Positions 32,940 through 41,727 of a stretch of 41,727 nucleotides of DNA are shown piece after piece. The translations under genes were made by a program, and so were the position numbers. Origin of the DNA: Nemertoderma westbladi (Eukaryota > Xenacoelomorpha > Nemertodermatida > Nemertodermatidae). The number at the start of each line of letters is the position of its first letter. The first letter of the stretch is position 1. The stretch is from positions 1 through 41,727 of the forward strand of contig JAUCBJ010002111.1 of assembly GCA_032718475.1 (NCBI GenBank), written 5' to 3'. A model generated the notes under the pieces. The model did not search any database and was not told the origin of the DNA. It worked only from the letters and a program-made list of their open reading frames with translations.

Positions 32940-33430
32940 GAAACGGACAGACGTATACAAACTTTACAATTGCTGCCAAACATGAAAACTGATACCGTAA
33001 ATGAAGTCAGAGTCGAAGAAAACAGAAATTCTCAGGATTTTAGCATTTGTAGGGTTTCGTATTGTATTTTGACAGACAGATCGACTGACAAACGGACGAC
33101 ATAAAACTGTAAAAATGCTGCCAAACATGAAAACTGATACCTTAAATTAAGTCAGAGTCCAAAAAACAGACATTTCCAAGATTTAAGCTTTATAGGGTGT
33201 CATATTGTATTTTGACAGACAGATCGACTGACAAACGGACAGACATACAAACTTTACAAATGCTGCCAAACATCAAAACTGATACCGTAAATGAAGTCTG
33301 AGTCGAAGAAAACAGTCATTACCGTGATTTTAGCTTTGTAAGGTGTCATATTGTTTTTCGACAAACGAACAGACATACAAACTGTACAAATGCCGCCAAA
33401 CTTGAAAACTGATATGGGAAATGAAATCAG
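32940..33430. repeat. 146-bp minisatellite, unit 2 (four copies)
   Basis: GGTGTCATATT-type boxes occur near 33052 (variant GGTTTCGTATT), 33197 and 33343. The second copy has the short CGACATAAAACTG variant seen in the expanded array of unit 3. Confidence 0.88.
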
Positions 33431-33624
33431 TGATGAAAAAACTACATATGGAAGATTTTAGCTGTCTGGTCTAATATATTGTATATGGATATGAGCACCA
33501 GCAAATGTCGGTACACATATAGATTAATTGCTACAAGCAGATAATAATTGATGAAACTTTTATACCCAATATTTCTTCTACCTTTCTATTGGTATCAACA
33601 AACATCTATAACTACTACTACTAC

Positions 33625-34110
33625 TATCGGCATGTTGCATTGCGGCTGCATTAATTATATCAAATATATTAAGAAAGATGTGTCGGCTTGTCAATAAAAT
33701 TGCTCCACCTCAACTCCCTATCACCCATGACATTTGCTAGATCATCCGCATCTTCAAGTCCAGTGTTCTTTAAAATGCGTCTCAAGAAAGTCATGGGCTT
33801 ACCACCATACATAGTCGTTCCATGAGGCCGCCAAAGCACAAGATTATGCACAGGCTGGTCCACACTGTGAAAGCAATGTCCAACAAGGCGGTGGCAGCTC
33901 AGTTCAAGCAAAAGCTTTCGGAGACTAATGAAACACTTCCGATGTTGTTCACAGTCTGGTTATGGAGATGTGTTCGTTCTTCTTGACACAATGACCCCGG
34001 CGTAGCATTATTGTGAATGTGCCATCCAGAGGTTTTGTATACTCTGCAGTCAGTCAGAGACCAGCATGGACTCCCATCTAAGAAGGCTGTCTCTACTGCT
34101 GCCCTAAATA
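33625..34110 (-). pseudogene. LINE 3' end inside unit 2
   Basis: Practically identical to the copy at 31310-31800, including the TAG-type tail. It therefore arose by duplication of the whole composite unit and not by a separate insertion. Confidence 0.85.
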
Positions 34111-34269
34111 AACTCTAAAAGGTTCTCGTGTGATATCAACAATTGGTACATTTGCAACAATATTATGCGAACTTTTCAGAGTTCTGGTGTTTTACTCTTA
34201 ACGCAGTAAAGTACCGTATTGCAGCTTTGCGGCCTATAGGACGAACGTACTTATACTTCTATAACTAAC

Positions 34270-36330
34270 TATCACTAACTTAGTAAATAATCTCTTAAAC
34301 ACGTCTGGATTCTTCTGCATAGCTTCATAGCAACTATTATATGCTAATTTTATAATTGTTTACCGTAACTTTGTTGTAATAACTGCAATTATTTAGTGAT
34401 TCAAATTAAATTGGATATGAATTACATCAATATTCCTAATTATTCCAATATCAAGTAATGTAAACTTTAAAAAAATCGGAATTTCTCGAACTTTTCTGAG
34501 AATTATCTATTTAGATAAACCAGCCCCCACTACAATACAACTCTTTTCTGGAATACAGTTTAAATAAAACGTGCAGCCATAAGCACTGGAACTTTCAATA
34601 CAGTTGCATGCATTATTATAAATAATATTAGGTTTATTTTAAGTCTTATTATACTGTTATACGGTTACATATCATATTTCAACCTTAATTCAAGTGTCTC
34701 AATCTATTTAGATAAACCAGCCATTACATGTAAACTCACGTCTGAGATAAAGTTTAAATAAAACATGCAGCCTTAAGCTATGGAACTCTCTTATGGTTGC
34801 ATGTTATATTATAATAATAATTATTATGTTTTTTTATGTCATATTTTGGTCAATTAATAAATACAATATTATAAATGGTTAAATTAGTTAGTTAGTTGAA
34901 TTATTTAAATGATTTAATCCCTTGAAAATATAAAAGAAATGAAAGTACAATAATTTTTAGTTACTAATTTCATCAAAGAGTCTGTTTAATTAATAACTGC
35001 AATGAATTGGTTTTATGGCTGCATGTTTTATATAATCTATAGTTAATTTTGAGAAAGGACAGGCGCCGTATTTTTAGTTCTCACTAACCACAGGTTGTCT
35101 GGCTAGATAGCACAAACTTCACACTAAATATTGGTACAGAGAGACAAAAGATAGACAAATGAGACGGTTGTAGTAGAAAGGGCACATGGCCCAAAGTTCA
35201 AAGCTTTAGAATACATCTCTGAAACTACCGGACTAATAGATCGAATGAGAAACGGACAGACGTATACAAACTTTACAATTGCTGCCAAACATGAAAACTG
35301 ATACCGTAAATGAAGTCAGAGTCGAAGAAAACAGACATTTCCAAGATTTAAGCTTTATAGGGTGTCATATTGTATTTTGACAGACAGATCGACTGACAAA
35401 CGGACAACATAAAACTGTAAAAATGCTGCCAAACATGAAAACTGATACCGTAAATTAAGTCAGAGTCCAAAAAACAGACATTTCCAAGATTTAAGCTTTA
35501 TAGGGTGTCATATTGTATTTTGACAGACAGATCGACTGACAAACGGACAACATAAAACTGTAAAAATGCTGCCAAACATGAAAACTGATACCGTAAATTA
35601 AGTCAGAGTCCAAAAAACAGACATTTCCAAGATTTAAGCTTTATAGGGTGTCATATTGTATTTTGACAGACAGATCGACTGACAAACGGACAACATAAAA
35701 CTGTAAAAATGCTGCCAAACATGAAAACTGATACCGTAAATTAAGTCAGAGTCCAAAAAACAGACATTTCCAAGATTTAAGCTTTATAGGGTGTCATATT
35801 GTATTTTGACAGACAGATCGACTGACAAACGGACGACATAAAACTGTAAAAATGCTGCCAAACATGAAAACTGATACCATAAATGATGTCAGAGTCCAAG
35901 AAAATAGACATTCTCAATATTTTAGCATTTGTAGGGTGTCATATTGTATTTTGACAGACAGAACGACTGACAAACGGACAGACATACAAAGTTTACAAAC
36001 GCTGCCAAATATGAAAACTGATACCGTAATTGAAGTCAGAATCCAAAAAAACATACATTCCCAAGATTTAAGATTTGTAGGGTGTCATATTGTATTTTGA
36101 CAGACAGATCGACTGACAAACAGACAGAGGTATACAAACTGTAAAAATGCTTCCAAACATGAAAACTGCTACCGTAAATTAAGTCAGAATCCAAGAAAGC
36201 AGAATTTCCCAGGATTTTAGCTTTGTAGGGTGTCATATTGTATTTTGACAGACAGATCGACTGACAAATGGACAGACATAAAACTTTACAAATGCTGCCA
36301 AACATGAAAATTGATACCGTAAATAAAATC
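34270..36330. repeat. 2.3-kb tandem unit 3, rearranged
   Basis: The first 980 bp match unit 2 closely (motif 34571-34583, hairpin 34764-34803, single motif 35012-35025). The minisatellite is then expanded to about eight copies and runs directly into the start of unit 4. The LINE 3' end and its surroundings are absent. Confidence 0.9.
35245..36320. repeat. 143-148-bp minisatellite, expanded in unit 3 (about eight copies)
   Basis: GGTGTCATATT recurs at 35361, 35504, 35647, 35790, 35935, 36081 and 36229. The first spacings are exactly 143 bp and those copies are almost identical, sharing ACGGACAACATAAAACTG. The later ones are 145-148 bp and more diverged. This indicates recent local amplification of a 143-bp variant. 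Confidence 0.93.
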
Positions 36331-36333
36331 TGA

Positions 36334-36842
36334 ACTCTAGCTTTATAGCAACCATTATATGCTAAGTTTATGATTGTTTACCGAAACTTTGTTGTAATAA
36401 CTGCAATTAATTAGTGATACAAATTAAATTGGATATTAATTACATCAATATTCCTAGTTATCCCAATAGCAAAATGAAAACTTTAATAAAATCGAAATTA
36501 CTCGAACTTTTCTGAGAATAATGTCTATTTAGATAAACCAGCCCCCACGAACTACATTACAAACTCTAGACTGGAATATAGTTTAATAAAATGTGCATGG
36601 AACTTGAAATAAGCACTGGAAATTTCAATGCGTTGCATGTCTTATTTTAAATAATATTCGGTTTATTTTCAGTCTAATTACACTGTTATACGGCTGTATG
36701 TATATCATATTTCAACCTTAATTCAAGTGCCTCAATCTATTTAGATATACCACCCATTGCATGTAGACTCATGTATGAGATGAAGTTTAAATAAAACATG
36801 CAGCCATAAGCAATGGAGCTGTCTTATGGTTGCATGTCATAT
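36334..36842. repeat. tandem unit 4, decayed and partial
   Basis: Begins at TTTATAGCAACCATTATATGC and follows the motif section of units 2-3 with many substitutions. It contains the best-paired hairpin of the array, ACATGCAGCCATAAG (36797-36810) against CTTATGGTTGCATGT (36823-36837). Confidence 0.85.
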
Positions 36843-37330
36843 TAGTGGATCCAACGATCATCTGCACTACAGAACGGCTTCTCAAAAAAAAACATAATTC
36901 GAAACTCGTATGGTGGAGGCCGACCAAAACAGAAAGTACAATAATACTTGTTTGCAGTGACTTATATTCATTCCTACAGCACGTGCGTAATACGTAATCC
37001 GTGTATTAGCTACTGGGTTTGGATGAAAACAACTCTAATAAGCAATCGGTTTCCAATACAATAATCTGCTTGACCTTTGATAAGTAATGTGATCCGCTAA
37101 ACCACACAACTTTAATTAGCAATAATGGGATTTCCAGCTTGACTAAGTAATTATAATTTAGCTATCAGTACATCCGTTATTAGGAACCGAATCGTTGCTG
37201 ACCGACTGACTAACTGACTAACTGAAATTTGGGGCTATTTTACCTATTTGGGGCGGTAAAAAAGTATATTTGGTGCGAAAACTCCTGTATTCTGGGATAT
37301 AATAACTTGTGGTCGAAATTTAATTATGTA
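36843..37330. other. non-array spacer with a short direct repeat
   Basis: No gene was seen. Two related blocks of about 70-80 bp (from about 37029 and 37109) share AATNAGCAAT, TTTCCA, GCTTGAC and TAAGTAAT. A GACTAACTGACTAACTG run lies at 37203-37223. Confidence 0.5.
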
Positions 37331-37620
37331 AGACTGATCGAAAACAGTTTATATGCCACTAAAAATGAAGTCTGATAACGATAAAACACAGATGCCCAAG
37401 ATTTTAGCTTTGTATGGTGAAATATTCTATTTTGACAGACACATAGGCAGGCAAACGGACAGACATACAGACAGTCTAGATGCCACCAAACATGAAAACC
37501 GTAATCGGGAATGAAATCACAGACTAGGAAAACTCCATGCCATAGGTTTTTGCTATGGGTTGAGAGATACTATATTATGTAAAACAGATCAACAGACAAA
37601 CGGTGAGAAGGTCAGAATTA
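37330..37620. repeat. degenerate copies of the 146-bp minisatellite
   Basis: GCCCAAGATTTTAGCTTTGT, GACAGACACATAGGCAGGCA, ACGGACAGACATACAGACAG and CACCAAACATGAAAAC occur in the same order as in the array, strongly diverged. This shows the array once extended further right. Confidence 0.75.
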
Positions 37621-37639
37621 ATATGTTAAAATTAAAATA

Positions 37640-38460
37640 AATCTGAATTTTCTCGAATTATTCGAGAAATATCTACTTAGTTCAATGTTCAACCAACTAT
37701 TACCTACAAACTCGCTTCAAAAGTAAAGTTTAAATAAAACATGCAGCCTTAAGCACTGGGACTGTATTATGGTTGCATGTCTTATTTCATAACTAATGTG
37801 CACTGCGCACATGTCGCACTGCGGTATAAAGCTGGAAAATATGTCGCTCTGGCGATTTGTTTGTGCGAAATTAATTCCATACAATTATTACAAATAAATA
37901 AAATGATATTATATATGTATTTTAAAAGCCTTATTTCTTTAATTAAAACATTATGAAATATTATTTTATCAATTTAAAATATGAATAAAAAGAAAAATAC
38001 AATAATTGTTGTATCTAGTAATAATGCACAATTTTATAAAGTTTTCTTTATAATGATTCGTTATATGGCTGCCTATTAAATTTCAACATTATTAGGTATA
38101 TTTAGTAGGAAAGGTTTATAAAGAATAATGCTAAAACTTCAAGTACCTCAAACCTTCCAATACACCAAAACTCAATCTGAAATATAGTTTAAATAAATCA
38201 TGCAGCCATTAGCAGTTGACATGTCTTATGGTTGCATGTCATATTATTATAACTATTATTATGTTTTTTTTTAAGTTATATTTTGGATAATTAATACAAT
38301 ATCATTAATTATTTCATGAATTTAAAACTTAAAAGAAACGAAAATGCAATATAATTATAGCAAATAAAATAACAAATGTTTATCAAAGATACAGTTTTGT
38401 GGAATTTAGGAATTTGATTTATAAATTTGTAATATGGCTGCATATTTTATCTCAAACTTA
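37640..38460. repeat. two diverged copies of the motif/hairpin section
   Basis: Hairpins at 37740-37779 and 38199-38238, each preceded by AGTTTAAATAAA and followed by a GTTGCATGTC box and TTATTATG-rich sequence. Single TATGGCTGC motifs lie near 38065 and 38432. The dispersed repeat also found at 12083 lies between them, at 37810-37905. Confidence 0.8.
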
Positions 38461-39140
38461 TATGAATTTTGTTAATTTTGAAAAATAACTATTCTTTTAC
38501 ATAAATAATTATTTTTTGTCCAACTTTTTATCCGTATATTCGAGGGATTGTAAAAGCATATTTTTTCAGAGGCCAAAGGTCAAGGGAACAATGCTGGAAT
38601 TAATGAAGAAATAGAATACAACTCAAGTCGCAGATGATAATATTTAGCTTATTAATATTAAAAATTTTTAAAAGCGTGAGGGCATTCATTATTATATAAC
38701 AACAGCTATAATTTTAGGTTTAGTTAGTGGTAGTTGTAGTCTGCAATTAATAGCGTAAATTGATATAAATGTTACAATATTAATGTGATTAATTTATTAT
38801 TTAGCATTTTTAGTTGTGATAATTTAATGTAAGGTATCAAAATTTCATACTTCGTTTCTTATTCAACAAAGCTCGCTCTCTCTCGTTTGGTACTATGATC
38901 AGCGGTCATAACTCTGAATCGTGATATTTGCACATAATGATGTTTACTAGTTAGTAAAAACAATTTTAATTCATTAAATGTTGTGATAGGGGTGTAGGTC
39001 CGTTAGGCAAAAACGTGAAATTTGATGTTTCATTAAAAATGGAAATGTTTTATCTTAGTAACAGTCCTATAAACAAACCAAATACATATATAAAGTTATA
39101 TAGATATACATAACTAATTAAATATTCTTATATCATCAAA
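38461..39140. other. AT-rich, no gene seen
   Basis: No motif copies and no coding pattern. There is a short CTCGCTCTCTCTCG stretch near 38871. Confidence 0.4.
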
Positions 39141-39174
39141 ATGTGTTGTGCATCCATATGACCAGTCCTACCAA

Positions 39175-39335
39175 GGATTTCCCGATTTGGCTAAAGTGTA
39201 GAAATTGCTGGAGTTATATAGAATATGATTATACATAATACTATATAATATGCAACCATAAGATCGCTAAATTCTACATAAAAGTTATATATATTTTGTT
39301 TGATCTTTCAAAATGACTTATGGCCACAATCATTA
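39175..39335. repeat. right edge of the CATGCAGCCATAAG domain
   Basis: TTTCCCGATTTGGCTAAAG near 39178 resembles the CCCGAT palindrome at 26176-26193. ATGCAACCATAAG (39249-39262) and GACTTATGGCCACAA (39315-39329) are the last motif copies. The stretch up to AAATGACTTATGG resembles 29283-29395. Confidence 0.65.
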
Positions 39336-39661
39336 GATATATATATATAATAGGCCTTATAATAAATAATAAATCCTGCTAAGTTAAGTGCTATATAATT
39401 TTATAGTGTACGCCATCTAACGAATTCATAGTGTATTTCGAACTGAAGTTCATTTCCGTGTTTGTTATCAATAGCTATTGATCAAATCTACAAAGGTAAA
39501 TGTTAATATTGGCAACGGATACATTGTAATATTGACATTAGGTTCTATCGTCATGGATGTCATTTTGAAATCGTATTTTTATATTATTATTAATAATTAG
39601 TTTTTTTGTAAACATTTCAAATATAATTAATATTTTATCTATATGTTTCAACTGATCGATT

Positions 39662-40552
39662 ATGGGAGATTATTTAGCCCCGGATGACATACCACCGAAC
39701 ACTAACCAGACGCAATCTCGCTTACCTGTGACCGCGCGGTACACGGCCAACCTAGAAGCAAGCAACTCTAACCAACCGCGTGCACCGATAACCGCGAGGT
39801 ACACAGCCAACCTACCGGAACCTGGTCCCGCACGATGGCCGCCACAAGCAGCAACCACTAGCCAAGCTTCGCAACAGCTAATCGGAGATGACCTACCTCA
39901 GATTGACTACACGGACATGAGTCAACCCGTAGCCCCGCAAAAGAAACCGAAACCGAAGCAAACGGCCAAACAAGTCAATTCTGGTGGCGCCACTGCTGCG
40001 GTCTCACCTGCCTCAAACGCGGGTCGCACTACTTGGCAGCAAACACCCCAGACTAGGCTCATAGACCACCCTATACTCTCAAATAATACTACCACGTCCA
40101 AAAAAGACCAATCCGGTCGCGGGGTCGACAGGCTACCCACAAGTACATCCACTGTAGCGGGAGCTAGCGGTGTCTCAACTCAACAGCCGCAGACATCACG
40201 GAAAGCACCATGGGCTTCGTCCAAACAACCCCAAGCGTCGTGGAAAAAATCATCTTCCACCCCATCACCCCCTGGCATATTGGAAAGCAATAATTTGTCC
40301 GTAGAACCTGATGGTGAATATATTAACACAGAAGAAACGCATACATTCTCTAAACAACCACCAATACCATCTCTACAGCGATCCCCAATACCATGGCAAC
40401 ACCATCCAGCTTCTTCTCTTCAACCTGGACCTACGGTTAATGGTGTTACCACGGCAACGGGGGACGACGGGGATTACATCAACCCCGCCGAGGTCCCCGT
40501 CCATCCCTACCCATCGAGTCCTCACCTGCCCAGGCGGGAGAGAGGCCGATGA
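39662..40552 (+). CDS. probable exon of an unrecognised Pro/Ser/Thr-rich protein with repeated Tyr motifs
   Basis: A 296-codon open frame, much richer in GC than its flanks. The predicted chain is disordered, with four acidic Tyr sites: GDYLAPDDIPP (Y4), IDYTDM (Y83), DGEYINTEE (Y220) and DGDYINPAEVP (Y272). YIN sites have the YxN form bound by Grb2-type SH2 domains when phosphorylated, and the Y4 and Y272 sites share the pattern DY-[LI]-x-P-x-[DE]-[VI]-P. A tandem duplication, RLPVTARYTANL (20-31) and RAPITARYTANL (40-51), is also seen. ATG 39662 may be the start or may lie inside an exon; an in-frame TGA lies three codons upstream. I do not recognise the family; a docking adaptor is an inference. 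Confidence 0.5.
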   Translation: MGDYLAPDDIPPNTNQTQSRLPVTARYTANLEASNSNQPRAPITARYTANLPEPGPARWPPQAATTSQASQQLIGDDLPQIDYTDMSQPVAPQKKPKPKQTAKQVNSGGATAAVSPASNAGRTTWQQTPQTRLIDHPILSNNTTTSKKDQSGRGVDRLPTSTSTVAGASGVSTQQPQTSRKAPWASSKQPQASWKKSSSTPSPPGILESNNLSVEPDGEYINTEETHTFSKQPPIPSLQRSPIPWQHHPASSLQPGPTVNGVTTATGDDGDYINPAEVPVHPYPSSPHLPRRERGR

Positions 40553-40689
40553 TCCTTTTGCTGAAACACGGAAGTCGCAGCGTTCAGCCAGTAACGTCTC
40601 TAACGTGTCCACATGTTCAACTGTTTCCACATCAAGCAAACATTGGAAAGCCACTGAAATATTAAGTGCATCTTTCAGCAAAGCCCGCG
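40545..40689 (+). CDS. possible continuation of the Tyr-motif protein in another frame
   Basis: Just where the 296-codon frame stops, another frame reads EADDPFAETRKSQRSASNV and a Ser/Thr-rich stretch to KARG, followed by a GTTAGT donor-like site at 40690. Skipping one base in the GAGAGAG run at 40540-40546 would join the two frames. That suggests a one-base indel (mutation or assembly error) or an unrecognised tiny intron. Later exons, if any, lie beyond the window. Confidence 0.4.
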
Positions 40690-40699
40690 GGTTAGTAAA

Positions 40700-41089
40700 T
40701 TGAAGAGTCCTGATTTATAATAACACTTTTCGTTATATTGTGTTTTTTTGGTTTACCTCTGCTAGAAAGATTGGGTGTGTGAGTAAGCTAAAAATCAACA
40801 ACAAACTGATCTACACATGTTGCAAGTGGACGGAGTCAGTGATAATCTGACGGCCTTTGTCTAATTTTTGCCTAAATAATAAGCCATTCTCAAGAGACAA
40901 AACCAATAAAGAGGAAACGTACCAGAGGGAGAAAGAAGGAGCAATGAAACAAAGTGTAAGGTAAATAAATGCACATTAACTATAACCATTGGAAATCGGC
41001 ACAACAAAAAAGTTTGTAAAACAGGCCCAATTGGTGCCGTGTACATATTTAGTAAAACAATACAATATACGCTGGTCAATTCACATTTA
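40700..41089. other. intergenic or intronic, no feature seen
   Basis: If the previous exon uses the donor at 40690, this is intron. No coding or repeat pattern was recognised. Confidence 0.35.
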
Positions 41090-41575
41090 CTGTATAATCG
41101 GCATGCTGCATTACAGCTGCAATGACAATGTTATGCCGGCTTATCAACAAAACTGCGCAGCCACAACTCCCCCCCCCCCTTATGACTTTCGTGGGATTAT
41201 CCGCATCTACAAGGTCAGTGTCCTTTAAAAGGTGTCTCAACAATGTCATGAGCTGTTTTCACCATGTTTATTCTCTCCAAGGAGCCGCCAAGGCACAGTA
41301 TCGTAAACTTACTGTCCTCACACGGTGAAAGTAATGTCCTGCAAAGTGGAGGTAGCTCCGTTTATGAATCAAATTTGGAAGACTAATGAGACACCTCCAA
41401 TAGTGTATATTGTTTGGTTGGAGATGTGGGCATTGTACTTGACCATGAACCCGGCGATGCTTTGTTGTGTGTGTACTGTGACGACAAGAAAGAATTGGTG
41501 TCCTCGGCAGTTAGAGCAGTTGGGTGTTGGAGTCCCATATGAGTACTGGTTCTACTGCTGCTCTAAATAATCGAA
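41090..41575 (-). pseudogene. LINE 3' end, diverged copy at the right end of the window
   Basis: The reverse complement aligns with 6920-7285 and 31310-31800: ATTGGAGGTGTCTCAT, TTTGCAGGACATTACTTTCA, GAGTTGTGGCTGCGC and the terminus GCAGCATGCCGAT. A C run at 41169-41178 is a G run on the element strand. Many frame breaks are present. Confidence 0.75.
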
Positions 41576-41727
41576 ACTTCCGTTCCGATTCCGTTTTATT
41601 ATGTGACTTCCAAATCCTTTAGGGCCCATGCGGCCCTGGTAGTTAGTCAGCCAACATTTAAGTAAGGCTAGTAAATCTGCACTATCACTATAATATACGA
41701 TTATTTTCCGCTGTTCACCAAAAACCT

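Larger units (their letters stand above)
31958..34269. repeat. 2.3-kb tandem unit 2
   Basis: 2312 bp, nearly identical to unit 1 outside the stated indels. It contains a motif at 32261-32273, a hairpin at 32454-32493, a single motif at 32703-32716, four minisatellite copies and the LINE 3' end. Within the motif section, a block of about 197 bp starting ATTTAGATAAACCAGCC is itself duplicated (from about 32198 and 32395). Confidence 0.92.

Noticed and set aside
29621-36842. Regular repeats resembling a CRISPR array
   Set aside because: Repeats are 143-148 bp with no unique spacers, the genome is animal, and no cas genes exist.

Overview
This is nuclear DNA from an animal. The coding sequence is split by GT..AG introns, the genes are metazoan, and most of the rest is degraded LINEs, tRNA-derived and inverted-repeat elements, minisatellites and simple repeats. 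A FANCF-like gene and the many copies of the palindromes TACCGGTA and TAGGCCTA suggest an invertebrate deuterostome (echinoderm, hemichordate, tunicate or lancelet type). I cannot name the species from sequence alone.
Layout. 1-7.3 kb is a transposon graveyard: two LINE 3' ends, a 0.65-kb near-perfect palindrome, and a LINE reverse-transcriptase relic split by a foldback element that carries an exact histone-type 3' stem-loop. At 7.6-7.7 kb (minus) is the first coding exon of a Ser/Thr kinase. From 10.9 to 21.0 kb (plus) lies a complete four-exon gene for the K63-specific deubiquitinase STAMBP/AMSH (419 aa when joined). Its 7.8-kb second intron holds two whole genes on the opposite strand: a two-exon FANCF-like gene (13.1-14.7 kb) and an intronless GDPGP1 (15.2-16.4 kb). 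The same intron carries a SINE, a MITE-like element and a 20-bp minisatellite. 22.9-24.9 kb is an element with GATACG-rich ends holding a 5'-truncated LINE. 26.2-29.2 kb is a DNA transposon with 34-bp terminal inverted repeats, subterminal repeats and a frameshifted but nearly complete DDE-like transposase.
26.15-39.3 kb is a single repeat domain, into which the transposon is inserted. It is marked by the motif CATGCAGCCATAAG, often paired head-to-head as hairpins. Its core is a tandem array of about 2.3-kb composite units (two nearly identical, one rearranged, one decayed), each with a 143-148-bp minisatellite whose copy number differs between units; two of them also carry the same LINE 3' end. 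At 39.7-40.7 kb (plus) is a probable coding exon for an unrecognised proline/serine-rich protein with repeated Tyr motifs resembling SH2-docking sites. The window ends in another copy of the LINE 3' end.
The recognised genes act in unrelated processes: endosomal deubiquitination, interstrand-crosslink repair, GDP-glucose clean-up and kinase signalling. Their link is physical, through intron nesting, not a pathway.
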